In this document: one piece after another, positions 1 through 8,453 of the stretch
Numbering within the stretch: the stretch's first letter is position 1
How the letters are laid out: each line of letters opens with the position of its first letter
Origin: an uncultured Eubacteriales bacterium
GTDB taxonomy: Bacteria; Bacillota; Clostridia; Christensenellales; Aristaeellaceae
Direction of reading: 5' to 3'
DNA length: 64,000 bases
Assembly (NCBI GenBank): GCA_900320085.1
Contig: ONRC01000012.1
Span: 1 to 64,000, forward strand
Notes under the pieces: generated by a model
What the model saw: only the letters and a program-made list of their open reading frames with translations
Databases searched by the model: none
What the model was told of the DNA's origin: nothing
Made by a program: the position numbers and the translations under genes

Positions 1-215
1 TGCGGACATTGCTCGTTTCGCCTGATTTCATCGCCGATGAAATTCCCGCCACAGGCGGTCATCGGCGATTCATCCGCCGGGCCAGAAGCACCACGGCACC
101 AAGCCAAGCTTCTTCGTCACTCCCCGAATCAGCGGGAATCAAGCATTTTTCTCAAGCTATGCTGTTTCCGCTATGGAGATCCAGGAGATGAAATCTCCTG
201 GTTCAGGGGTGCAGG
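1..215 (-). repeat. Structured intergenic element, copy A (truncated by window edge)
   Basis: No gene is visible here. Read on the minus strand, this stretch matches the start and the end part of the element at 22493-22985. Shared blocks are the CCAGGAGA/TCTCCTGG hairpin, a block around GGTGCCGTGGTGCTTCTGG, the hairpin cap CCGCCTGTGGCGG and the tail CGAAACGAGCAAT. Around the shared cap, copy A has the outer stem TCGCCGATGA/TCATCGGCGA while copy B has CGGACAG/CTGTCCG. The sequences differ but pairing is kept, which suggests RNA or cruciform structure under constraint. The 3' end runs off the left edge of the window. Confidence 0.6.
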
Positions 216-279
216 GGGCTGAATAAGCCTCCTGCTTCGTCTTTGCTTTTCACCCTTCACAACACGACTGTTACCAGTA

Positions 280-331
280 TAAAAACAAGCCTCGCGCAAT
301 GCTTTGCCTGCTTTGCGCGAGGTGTGTTTTT
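280..331 (-). terminator. Rho-independent terminator of glyQS
   Basis: On the minus strand a 10-bp stem (CCTCGCGCAA paired with TTGCGCGAGG) is followed by a T-rich tract (CTTGTTTTTA). It lies just after the glycyl-tRNA synthetase stop codon. Confidence 0.85.
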
Positions 332-341
332 ATGGAGCCGA

Positions 342-1730
342 TCAGAACTGCTGCATTTCCTCGATATACTGCTTGAGTTCAGCAACGGGGATGCGCTTCT
401 GTTCCATGGTGTCGCGGTCGCGGACGGTGACGGTGCCGGTTTCTTCGGTTTCAAAGTCCACGGTGATGCACACGGGGGTGCCCACTTCGTCCTGACGGCG
501 GTAACGCTTGCCGATGGAGCCGGTTTCATCGTAGTCCACCATGAAGTACTTGCTCAGTTCTTCATGGATCTGGGTGGCCAGGCCGCCCAGCTTGTTCTTT
601 TGCAGGGGCAGCACGGCGGCCTTGAAGGGCGCCAGCGCGGGATGCAGATGCAGCACGGTGCGCACGTCGCCGCCCTCCAGCTCTTCTTCCTCATAAGCGT
701 TGCACAGGAAGGCCAACGTCACGCGGTCAGCGCCCAGGGAGGGCTCGATGACGTAGGGAATATACCGCTCGTTGGTGACGGGGTCAATGTATTCCATGGA
801 TTCGCCGGAGGTGTTCTGGTGCTGGGTCAGGTCGTAATCAGTGCGGTCAGCAATGCCCCACAGCTCGCCCCAGCCGAAGGGGAACAGGTATTCAAAGTCG
901 GTGGTCGCCTTGGAATAGAAGGCCAGCTCTTCCTTGCTGTGGTCGCGCAGGCGGAGGCTCTCTTCCTTGATGCCCAGCTTCAGCAGCCAATCGCGGCAGT
1001 AGCCGCGCCAGTAATCGAACCATTCCAGGTCGGTGCCGGGCTTGCAGAAGAATTCCAGCTCCATCTGTTCAAATTCGCGGATGCGGAAAATGAAGTTGCC
1101 GGGAGTGATTTCGTTGCGGAAGCTCTTGCCCACCTGAGCCACGCCCATGGGCAGTTTGCGGCGGGTGGAGCGGACGATATTCTTGAAGTTCACGAAAATA
1201 CCCTGGGCGGTTTCGGGGCGCAGATAGATTTCGTTGGCGCTGTCTTCGGTAACGCCCTGGTGGGTTTTGAACATGAGGTTAAACTTGCGGATGCCGGTAA
1301 AATCCTTTTTGCCGCAGGTGGGGCACACGATGTCATGCTCGGCGATAAAGGATTCATACTGCTCGTTGGTCCAGCCGTCAGCCTGGATTTCCTCGCCGTG
1401 GGCCTTGCCCCAGTCCTCGATCAGCTTGTCCGCGCGGAAGCGGGCCTTGCAGGCGCGGCAGTCCATCAGCGGGTCGTTAAAGGTGCCCACGTGACCGGAG
1501 GCCACCCACACCATCCGGTTCATCAGGATGGCGCTGTCCAGCCCCACGTTGTATTTGCTTTCCTGGACGAATTTTTTCAGCCAGGCTTTTTTCACGTTGT
1601 TTTTGAATTCCACGCCCAGGGGGCCGTAGTCCCAGCTGTTGGCCAGGCCGCCGTAGATTTCGCTGCCGGGGAAAATAAAGCCGCGCACCTTGCACAGGGC
1701 CACCAGCTTGTCCATGGTCAATTGAGCCAT
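342..1730 (-). CDS. glyQS: Glycine-tRNA ligase, single-chain class II type
   Basis: Charges tRNA-Gly with glycine in the cytoplasm. The 462-residue protein is the homodimeric type, not the bacterial alpha2beta2 GlyQ/GlyS type. Visible features are the N-terminal [14 protein letters not shown], a zinc-knuckle-like pair (CRAC and CPTC), the motif [12 protein letters not shown], motif 2 ([20 protein letters not shown]), motif 3 around [12 protein letters not shown], and the C-terminal anticodon-binding domain with [18 protein letters not shown] chose the ATG at 1730 because it has an upstream AGGAAGG and begins MAQLTMDK; the longer frame would run into the promoter at 1765-1793. The leader is about 30 nt, so there is no room for a T-box. 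The gene is a single transcription unit with its own promoter and terminator. Confidence 0.95.
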   Translation of the reverse strand: MAQLTMDKLVALCKVRGFIFPGSEIYGGLANSWDYGPLGVEFKNNVKKAWLKKFVQESKYNVGLDSAILMNRMVWVASGHVGTFNDPLMDCRACKARFRADKLIEDWGKAHGEEIQADGWTNEQYESFIAEHDIVCPTCGKKDFTGIRKFNLMFKTHQGVTEDSANEIYLRPETAQGIFVNFKNIVRSTRRKLPMGVAQVGKSFRNEITPGNFIFRIREFEQMELEFFCKPGTDLEWFDYWRGYCRDWLLKLGIKEESLRLRDHSKEELAFYSKATTDFEYLFPFGWGELWGIADRTDYDLTQHQNTSGESMEYIDPVTNERYIPYVIEPSLGADRVTLAFLCNAYEEEELEGGDVRTVLHLHPALAPFKAAVLPLQKNKLGGLATQIHEELSKYFMVDYDETGSIGKRYRRQDEVGTPVCITVDFETEETGTVTVRDRDTMEQKRIPVAELKQYIEEMQQF

Positions 1731-1764
1731 CTCTTCATCATTCCTTCCTGAAAATGTACGTTTC

Positions 1765-1793
1765 ATTATCGCTGTTTCCGGCGTATTTGTCAA
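1765..1793 (-). promoter_or_regulatory. Sigma-A type promoter of glyQS
   Basis: On the minus strand TTGACA (1788-1793) and GATAAT (1765-1770) are separated by 17 bp. Transcription would start near 1758, leaving a leader of about 30 nt before the ATG at 1730. Confidence 0.85.
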
Positions 1794-1794
1794 G

Positions 1795-1829
1795 CAAAAA
1801 GCCGCGGATTTTCGGGAAATCCGCGGCTT
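1795..1829 (-). terminator. Terminator of the cysteine-rich lipoprotein operon
   Basis: Minus-strand hairpin AGCCGCGGATTT/AAATCCGCGGCT followed directly by TTTTT. It sits between the stop codon at 1857 and the glyQS promoter, so it isolates glyQS from the upstream unit. Confidence 0.9.
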
Positions 1830-1856
1830 GAGTTTGAGCTTGCTTGTTTTTCCGGA

Positions 1857-3260
1857 TTAACGGCCGATGTCGTACACGCCGTTCTGGCTGACCAGAATAT
1901 CCGTCGCGCCCTTGAGCACGAGGCCGGTCAGGGTAGCGGTGGGCTGAATCATGCTGCCGGAAGCCATTTCCGCTTCCACCTTCACCATGGTGCCGCCAGC
2001 GGCATTGGGATCGGTGGTGAACACGCGGAAGTTGATGTCTTCATCGGTGGTGAACCAGGCGTCGTTCACATTGGCCATCGCGATATTCAGGATCGCGGCG
2101 CCGTTGATGAACCGCACGGTGGTATAGCCTTCATTGCGCAGGGTGGTCTGCAGATCGCCGTCCATGTACAGGCTGATTTCGGTGGGCTTGCCGGAACGGG
2201 TATCCTGGGCCACTTCGATGATCACAGTATTGGCGTCCTGCACATCGCGGTAGGCGTCATAATCCACGGCCAGCGCGGAGCTGTCCCACAGGATGCGGCC
2301 ATACTTGTTGCGGTCCACGGTGGATACGCTGGACACACTGGGGCTCATGGTAGCGAGAGGCGCCACAGCGGGAGTGGGCGTGGCATAAACGATCTTTTCT
2401 TCCTGCTTATGCTTGCCGCAGTTGGAGCAGCGATAATTGATATAGCGATCATTTTCGCTCTCCACCACATAGCGGTGGCCCAAAGGAGCAACGCGCTTGG
2501 TTTCGCTCTGGCCGCAGATGGAGCAGGTGCGGGTCTGTTCACCAGCGCTTTCGCAGGAAGCGCCTTTCACGGTCGTCCAGCCGCTCCAGGAATGCTCATG
2601 CACAGCGGGCAGGGGCGTCACGACGGGCTGGGAAGAAACATTGAAGCTGGTCGTCAGGATGCCGGTAAAGGTGTGCAGTTCAACGCTGTGGGTACCGGGG
2701 GTCAGATTGCCGACCTTCACGGCCTTGGAGCCAGCGCCTTCGATCGCCACGCCGGTAGGCACGCCGTCAACGAAGATGGCGGAAACAGTGTCAACGCCGG
2801 AAACGCTCACGGTAATGGTGCCGTTCGTATAGTTGCCCGCGTACACGGCAGGGCCACTGGGCTGAGCGGGAGCCTGGGTGGGCTGCACCACAGGGGGATA
2901 GTTGGAACCGGGAACCTGGGTGGGCTGAGCGGGGGCCTGGGTGGGCTGCACCACAGGAGCATAACCGCCGCCGACCTGCACGGTCACGGAGCCGCCGTCA
3001 CCGCCGAAAGCGGGGTCAACCACGCCGCTGATGGTTACAGAGGTAGCGCCGGCAGGAGGCGTCAAAACAACGGTCGTGTTGCTGCCGCCCAGATAATAGC
3101 CGGTGCTGGCGCCGTTCATGTTGATACGGGTAATGCCACTGCCCGAGTTGGTTACGTAAATCTTGCCGTCACGGTAGGTAGCGTTCAGCGAGGCGGAGCC
3201 AACGCTGACGCAGCCAACCAGCAAAGCGGTCAACAGCAGAAAGCAAACGATTTTCTTCAT
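1857..3260 (-). CDS. Secreted lipoprotein with Pro/Gln-rich linkers and a HCCC zinc-ribbon-like unit
   Basis: A 467-residue exported protein of unknown function. The ATG at 3260 is preceded by GGAGGAAAAA. The N-terminus MKKIVCFLLLTALLVGC carries a lipobox (LVGC, Cys17), so lipidation and membrane anchoring are likely. Next come short beta-rich segments, Pro/Gln-rich linkers (repeats of VVQPTQAPAQPTQ), and a unit with HSWSGW, a lone Cys, CSIC and then CSNC. The C-terminal third has no family I recognise. The HCCC unit resembles the tandem repeats of the neighbouring gene (3411-4934), so the two are probably related. They lie in the same direction with a 150-nt gap holding a strong stem (3301-3381), suggesting one operon with internal control. 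Confidence 0.7.
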   Translation of the reverse strand: MKKIVCFLLLTALLVGCVSVGSASLNATYRDGKIYVTNSGSGITRINMNGASTGYYLGGSNTTVVLTPPAGATSVTISGVVDPAFGGDGGSVTVQVGGGYAPVVQPTQAPAQPTQVPGSNYPPVVQPTQAPAQPSGPAVYAGNYTNGTITVSVSGVDTVSAIFVDGVPTGVAIEGAGSKAVKVGNLTPGTHSVELHTFTGILTTSFNVSSQPVVTPLPAVHEHSWSGWTTVKGASCESAGEQTRTCSICGQSETKRVAPLGHRYVVESENDRYINYRCSNCGKHKQEEKIVYATPTPAVAPLATMSPSVSSVSTVDRNKYGRILWDSSALAVDYDAYRDVQDANTVIIEVAQDTRSGKPTEISLYMDGDLQTTLRNEGYTTVRFINGAAILNIAMANVNDAWFTTDEDINFRVFTTDPNAAGGTMVKVEAEMASGSMIQPTATLTGLVLKGATDILVSQNGVYDIGR

Positions 3261-3300
3261 TTTTTCCTCCAAATGTTTCATTAGGCGGAATTCATTTCCA

Positions 3301-3381
3301 TAAAGGGAAAGGGCGGCACCCGTGGATAGCATACGGCACGATTCAGCCATGCCCTTCCACAAATGCTACCCTTCCCCTTTA
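3301..3381 (-). promoter_or_regulatory. Structured intercistronic leader before the lipoprotein gene
   Basis: The stretch folds as nested stems: 3301-3313 with 3369-3381 (AAAGGG-type purine/pyrimidine arms), 3324-3332 with 3363-3370 (GGATAGCAT with ATGCTACC) and an inner GGCACG/CATGCC. A competing pairing, GTGGA with TCCAC, shares bases with the middle stem. There is no T tract, so it is not a simple terminator. I could not match it to a known riboswitch. Confidence 0.45.
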
Positions 3382-3410
3382 CGTTATGAAATGTCGGTTA
3401 CTGATTGGGA

Positions 3411-4934
3411 TTACACGTACTTACCATCGGTCTGGTAGGTCTTGTTGTTGTCCTTGAGCTGCACGGAAACCGCGTACACGGCGCCGCCGGCGGACACGGA
3501 GAAGTGTCCATCCTCATCCACAGGAGCGTTCACGGCCAGGAAGGTGCCGGTGGGGGTGTAGATGATCACGTTCACGGACAGGCCAGGCGTACGATAGCTC
3601 ACGTTGCCAGCCACGCTGCCGCTGACGCTGCTGCCGGTGAAGGCCCAGCTGGTGATCTTATAGTTTTCAGTACCAGTGGGAGAAGTGGGAGCAGTGGTGG
3701 GATCGACCACGGGAGTCACGGGATCAGCGCCTTTGGGGGCGGAGATGCCAACGTAGGTTTCGGTTTCAACGCACTTGTAGTTGGTGCACTTGCGTTCCCA
3801 AACACCGTTCTTGGTGCCGTCGGTGCCGGGCTTCACTTTCATCGTCCAGGGACCCCAGCTGTGGCTGGTGGCCGGGGGAATATTCTGAATCAGCTTGCCG
3901 CGGCAGCAGGTGCAGATGAGGGCTTTGGTGCCGAAGATACCGCTGTCTACGCAGCCGGCGGGAGTGTTCACGCCATCGGGATCAGCAATGAAGGAATGGT
4001 GCTTCAGATAGTCGGTGGGAGGGGTGTAGGTCGTATCTTTGTAGCCGCAGATTTTGCAGACACGTTCCGCAACGGTGAAGGTAGCGGGATCAGGCACACC
4101 ACCGGTGGCAGTGCAGGGGAGAACGGGAATGAGCTTTTCTTCAAAATCATGGGCATCCGTCGCGGGGATTTCAACGCTTTCCTTGTAGTTGCAGACGGAG
4201 CAATAACGGGTCTTCAGGCCCACTTTGCAGGTGGCGGGAACGGTGACAACCCAGTCGCCAAAGGTATGTTCGGCGGGAAGCTGGTAGAGAGGATCATAAA
4301 CAATCATGCCGCCGGACAGTTCGGGTTCGCCGCAGATCGCGCAGGTCCGGTAACGAAGGCCGCCTTCCTTGCAGGTCTGCAGCTTTTCAATCTTGTAAGC
4401 GCCAGCCTGGAAAGTGTGGCTGGGCAATTCATAATACTCAATGGAGCCGAGAAGGGTCGTCTTGGGTTCCCCGCAGTAGATGCAAGCCAGATGAGCCTTG
4501 CCCTTTTTGGTGCAGGTGGGTTCGCTGTCAACGACTTCCTTTTCGAACTTGTGCTCCAGCGCGGCGATCGCGATTTCACCCTGGTTGTAGGGGTCCACCG
4601 TGCCGCAGATCTTGCAGACGTATTTGCCAACGCCGTTTTCACCGCACTTCGCTTCTTTGCCGTCCAGGGCTTTCAGAGCGAGGTTGTGCAGCGGATCAAC
4701 AGACAGCACTTCGAAGGTGTCATCCTCCATGCGGATGCGGACGGTACCGGTCTGGCAGGTGGGCTCCACCAGGATTGTCATATCATGGCTGGTGTGAACG
4801 TTCTTGCCATTAATAACAGTGAGGGTATCAATGGTAGCGCCATTGGACTTGTACTTGCTGTCAAGAGCCAGCGCGCTGGTGCAGATCAATGTCAGCAGCA
4901 GCGCCAGACAGAGAACAAACAAAAACTTTTTCAC
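3411..4934 (-). CDS. Secreted cysteine-rich repeat protein
   Basis: A 507-residue exported protein of unknown function. It starts with GTG at 4934 behind AGGAGGATAAAATC. The signal peptide MKKFLFVLCLALLLTLICTS ends near SALALD, with no lipobox. Roughly residues 60-400 hold about seven copies of a degenerate unit of the form H-x-F/W ... C ... C-x2-C, for example CKEGGLRYRTCAIC, CKVGLKTRYCSVC and CTKKGKAHLACIYC. The three cysteines plus histidine per unit could bind zinc or form disulfides; the sequence does not decide. A Thr/Pro linker and a C-terminal beta-sandwich-like segment follow. The gene has its own promoter and a leader of about 215 nt. Confidence 0.7.
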   Translation of the reverse strand: MKKFLFVLCLALLLTLICTSALALDSKYKSNGATIDTLTVINGKNVHTSHDMTILVEPTCQTGTVRIRMEDDTFEVLSVDPLHNLALKALDGKEAKCGENGVGKYVCKICGTVDPYNQGEIAIAALEHKFEKEVVDSEPTCTKKGKAHLACIYCGEPKTTLLGSIEYYELPSHTFQAGAYKIEKLQTCKEGGLRYRTCAICGEPELSGGMIVYDPLYQLPAEHTFGDWVVTVPATCKVGLKTRYCSVCNYKESVEIPATDAHDFEEKLIPVLPCTATGGVPDPATFTVAERVCKICGYKDTTYTPPTDYLKHHSFIADPDGVNTPAGCVDSGIFGTKALICTCCRGKLIQNIPPATSHSWGPWTMKVKPGTDGTKNGVWERKCTNYKCVETETYVGISAPKGADPVTPVVDPTTAPTSPTGTENYKITSWAFTGSSVSGSVAGNVSYRTPGLSVNVIIYTPTGTFLAVNAPVDEDGHFSVSAGGAVYAVSVQLKDNNKTYQTDGKYV

Positions 4935-4978
4935 GATTTTATCCTCCTAAAATTTCCTTTTTGGATTTCCTTTTCATT

Positions 4979-5088
4979 ATCGAGCGGCCCGCACGGGCAG
5001 CGATCAGTGGGGTCCCTCGATCTCATACGGCCCATCAATTGGCCTCACCTCCTCGTCGGCGTTAACGTACAAAATGATTTGAGATCGA
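4979..5088 (-). promoter_or_regulatory. Structured 5' leader with mutually exclusive stems
   Basis: Transcription from the promoter at 5157-5185 gives a leader of about 215 nt. Within it a 9-bp stem pairs 5080-5088 with 5017-5025 (TCGATCTCA with TGAGATCGA). Bases 5016-5021 can instead pair with 4979-4984 (CTCGAT with ATCGAG). The two pairings share bases, as in a switch. A further GCTTC/GAAGC-closed hairpin lies upstream. The only resemblance to a named class is a GGTGAGGC string like that of the M-box, which is too short to call. Confidence 0.4.
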
Positions 5089-5156
5089 ATTCATGTCGCT
5101 TCCGTTTTCAGCCCTGCCAGCCTGTGGCATGGCTTCCTTTCCTCAGAAGCAATGCT

Positions 5157-5185
5157 ATTATAATCCATGGGTTTTTCAAAATCAA
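5157..5185 (-). promoter_or_regulatory. Promoter of the cysteine-rich protein operon
   Basis: Minus strand TTGATT (5180-5185), 17-bp spacer, perfect TATAAT (5157-5162). It precedes the structured leader of the gene at 3411-4934. The rest of the space from 5089 to 5383 shows no gene. Confidence 0.8.
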
Positions 5186-5383
5186 CCGAATTTGGCCCTC
5201 CCCGGGTTTTTTAAGGGAACCGTAACGGGATGTGTGAATTTTCTCAATGAATCTATGATAATTATATTCAATGTTTTACGAATTCTTGAACGAAATACTT
5301 CATTTGTCCACAATTCTTCCAAGGCTGGGAAAAACCGTTGCCATTGGCGGCAATTTCCGCGTCGTTTTCCCGCTTTTCAGCCA

Positions 5384-5416
5384 TAAAAAAGGCGGCCCGC
5401 CGGACAGCGGACCGCG
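5384..5416 (-). terminator. Terminator after the Pro/Thr-rich wall protein
   Basis: Minus-strand stem GCGGTCCGC/GCGGGCCGC (one G-T pair) followed by CTTTTTT. It lies about 20 nt after the stop codon at 5437. Confidence 0.88.
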
Positions 5417-5436
5417 AAATGGAGAAAGAAACGCTG

Positions 5437-7256
5437 TTATTTGTAACGAATGGACAGCACATCCCCGTCCACGGTGAAGGTGCAGCCCAGCACGCTGAAC
5501 ACCTGCTCGCCGATATACAGGTCCTGCTTCCAGTACAGCGCGTCCTGGGTGCAGTCACGGCCGGCGATTTTGAGGGAATTCAGCCGGCCATTTTCATACG
5601 TGACGCTGCTGAACGCGCCCAGGAAGAAAAATTCCTCGCTGGGGTTGACCTGAATATCCGCAGCTTCGGCAAATTCCTTGATGCTCACCATAGCGCGGCC
5701 TTCACTGTCCCAATACCAGGGGCAGTCCAGCGTTTTGCCATTAAACTGAACGGCGCCGCCCGCCTGGGCCACGCCCTCCTTGGGCAGCTGAATGGGTTCC
5801 TCGGTCGGGGCAGGAGTGGCTGTGGGTTCAGGCGTCGGTTCGGCGGTCGGCGCAGCCGTAGGTTCTGTCGTGGGTTCTGCGGTAGGTTCAGCGGTGGGTT
5901 CGACCGTAGGCGCAGCCGTCGGCTCCACCGTGGGTTCAGCCGTCGGCGCGGCGGTCGGCGCTTCGGTGGGTCCGTAGGCATCGGCGACGGCGTGCGCGTG
6001 GGCACGGCGGTAGGCGCTTCCGTGGCGAGTTCAGCTTCTTTATAGGTAAAGATCACAACCGCGGGCACTGGCGTGCCTTCCTCGTCCACAGCCACCGTGA
6101 CAGGGCTTTCGCTGACCAGCGTTTCGCCCTCATCCACCATTTCCGGATCGGCTTCCACATCCCAGCTTTCGCCATAGCCCAGGCGCATGACGGTTTCATT
6201 GAGCAGCACGCCCGCTTCATTGATATACCGTACCGGCACCAGCGCCACCTGTTCGCCGGGGGCGGGGGTGGGCACGGTGCCGCGGAAGGTAAAGATCGCA
6301 GCGGAGGGGAAGGCCAGGCCCGCCTCATCCATGGTGACCTGCACCTTGGCTTCGCTGCTCAGGGCGTAATGCGCGGGCACGAGGCTGGCGTCCGCTTCAA
6401 TTTCCATCTGACTGTCGGGGGTCATATTCACGCTGGCCTGATACAGGATCATGCCGGTATCCGACATATAATAAACCGGGACGGAGAAAGCCTTGGGCCC
6501 TTCGGTCGGGGCAGCCTTTTGCGTATAGCGGAAGGTAACGGATGTAGGCGTCGCCACGCCGTCGCGCACGGTGACGGTGGCAGAGTTTTCACCTGTCAGC
6601 ACATAATCCGGGCCTACCTTTGCGGAATTGGCGTAGATCGTGGTGGTGGTGAAGCAGGTGGTTTCTCCCTGGGCAAGCAGCTTTTCGTTTTCATCCACAT
6701 AATACACCGGCACCTTCACCCCGCGGTACACGGGTTCAGGCGTTTCCGCAGGCTCGGCCGCCTGTTCCGTGGCGGCCGGTTCGGGGCCTTCATACAGCAG
6801 TTTCAGCATGGCCTGGCCCGCCACGCCGTCCACCGTCAGGCCGTTGGCCTGCTGGAACGCTTCGATGGCGCGCTGGGTTTTCTGGCCGAAAATGCCGTCG
6901 ATTTTATCGTTCAGGTAGCCCTGCTCGGTCAGGGCGCGCTGCAAGCGGCGCACATCCTCCCCCCGGTCTCCCACATACAGCGCGGTATACTGAATGGGTG
7001 TCGGCGCGGGGCTGGCCGTCGGCGCCTGGGTGGGAGGCAAGGTCGCCACCAGTGCGGGGTGGACTGCCGGTGTCGCTGCTGCATCAAGTGCTTCCGTAGC
7101 CGTCAGGTCAGGCTGCTGCGTTGGCTGCGCCGCGGTTTCCACCGCCGCCGTGGGGGCAATCACCGGCGCTTCTGTCGGCGGAAACGATGGCGCGGCTTCC
7201 GTTGCGGAGCCCACCACCAGCATCATATACACCAGCATCGTTTTGATGAAATCCAT
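5437..7256 (-). pseudogene. Exported peptidoglycan-binding, Pro/Thr-rich protein, frameshifted
   Basis: Two overlapping frames together describe one protein of about 606 residues. It starts at 7256 behind AGGAGGG with a hydrophobic export signal (MDFIKTMLVYMMLVVGSA). Residues about 90-160 form a peptidoglycan-binding fold (VRRLQRALTEQGYLNDKIDG, FGQKTQRAIEAF). Three MucBP-like repeats of the type VPVYYVDENEKLLAQG follow, then a Pro/Thr/Glu tract. The C-terminus resembles the stalk domain also found at the N-terminus of copper amine oxidases (YWDSEGRAMVSIKEFAEAAD). Near 5970, inside the PT tract, the frame changes: after PMPTD the PTEAPTAAPT pattern continues only in another frame, consistent with one missing base. 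This could be a real mutation, repeat slippage or an assembly error. A cell-wall-associated role is inferred. Confidence 0.7.
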
Positions 7257-7320
7257 ACGAACCCTCCTTTGTGAAACCCGTTCTTACAGTGAACGAACCA
7301 GCGGCTTGTTTTCTTTCAAT

Positions 7321-8328
7321 TTATATATCCAGGAATTTTCTGAATTCCGGCAGGATGCCGATGCCGTCCGGGTAATGGGCGGCAAACTGGGGCACCGCGT
7401 GGCTGGGGAAGGAATTGCCCTCGATGAAGCGGGGGCCGTCCGGGGTGATCGCCACGTCCCAGGCCACAAACCGCACCTGGGGGACTACATGCATGGCCTC
7501 CAGGCACATCTGCTTGGCTTCCTCAAAGTACGGCACCTGGAACCCGATGATGGAGGTGCCGGTAATGGGGTGCTTTTCAAAGGTGTTTCCCTGCTTGTCC
7601 GCACCGACGGTGAGCAGCATTCCGCTTTCCAGATCCACCCGGGCCGCCATGCCGCCGCAGTCCACGTTGTCCATCACCTTGCCATTGCCGATGCGCAGGA
7701 AGGCGTACACGATGCCCTCCTGCTTGTCCCCCAGCAGCGTGGCGATACGAACCGTGTTCACTGACGTGGGACACATCCGGGCCATCTCCGGATGCTGGAT
7801 CACGATTTCCTCCAGAATGGCCGGACCGTTCTGCTTGATCTTTTCCGTAAAGGCGGCCAGGTTTTCCCAATCCTTTTTCACATACTTTTCAATGCCCTGA
7901 CCGCTGGAGCCTTCGAGCGGCTTGAAGATGAACTGTTCCTTATCCTTTAAAAATTCGCCCAGCGCTTCGGCGGTCAGCGTTTCGTCCGCCTTGATCCAGT
8001 CCCGCTGGATCCACTTGGCAAACTTGGTGTTGAACTGGGTCTTGTCGTCGAAAAAGTGCCAGTAGGCTTTATCGTTCATCCGGCGCACGATCTCGTTGGA
8101 GATGCCGCGGGTAATCACCGTGCGGCGCTGGGCGTCATTCAGCCGGTACATTTCGGCGATTTTATAATCCATGTAGCCCGCGTTGTATTTGACGGCGCAC
8201 CGGCCCATGTCCGCCAGCAAAGCAGCGGTGGGTTTGCCCGTTTTTTTGTGCAGCATTTTCGCGGTGTCCATCATCCTGGAAAAGTCCATTTTGCCAACCC
8301 GTTTGATCACATAGCTCAGCCGGCTCAT
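7321..8328 (-). CDS. ATP-grasp protein of the sugar-transfer-associated type
   Basis: A 335-residue cytoplasmic protein with no signal peptide. Its middle and C-terminal parts match the ATP-grasp fold: FIFKPLEGSSGQGIEKY looks like the nucleotide-binding Lys and glycine-rich loop, AILEEIVIQHP a second ATP-binding strand, and RFVAWDVAITPDGPRFIEGN the acidic metal-binding end (Asp, Glu, Asn). Such proteins are often found in capsule or exopolysaccharide clusters and probably ligate a carboxylate to an amine or sugar, but the substrate cannot be read from the sequence. The start at 8328 is supported by CGGAGGCGGAGC. It is divergent from the L,D-transpeptidase gene, with about 125 nt between them. 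Confidence 0.75.
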   Translation of the reverse strand: MSRLSYVIKRVGKMDFSRMMDTAKMLHKKTGKPTAALLADMGRCAVKYNAGYMDYKIAEMYRLNDAQRRTVITRGISNEIVRRMNDKAYWHFFDDKTQFNTKFAKWIQRDWIKADETLTAEALGEFLKDKEQFIFKPLEGSSGQGIEKYVKKDWENLAAFTEKIKQNGPAILEEIVIQHPEMARMCPTSVNTVRIATLLGDKQEGIVYAFLRIGNGKVMDNVDCGGMAARVDLESGMLLTVGADKQGNTFEKHPITGTSIIGFQVPYFEEAKQMCLEAMHVVPQVRFVAWDVAITPDGPRFIEGNSFPSHAVPQFAAHYPDGIGILPEFRKFLDI

Positions 8329-8453
8329 GCTCCGCCTCCGAAACGAAAAAAATCATATCTTCATTATGAGGGAATACCATTGTCATTATACGCCAGATTT
8401 CCAGGCATTGCAAGGAAAATCATTTTTCGCGGGCCATGCGCATATACTGTGCC

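Noticed and set aside
243..1751. Long plus-strand open frame opposite glyQS
   Set aside because: It lies entirely antisense to glycyl-tRNA synthetase; the residue pattern is the shadow of a GC-rich gene and no ribosome site fits.
5010..5060. M-box magnesium riboswitch before the cysteine-rich gene
   Set aside because: Only a GGTGAGGC string agrees; the other conserved M-box segments are not found and the gene is not a magnesium transporter.
3405..5225. 606-codon plus-strand frame opposite the cysteine-rich gene
   Set aside because: Antisense to a gene with signal peptide, ribosome site, promoter and repeats; no support of its own.
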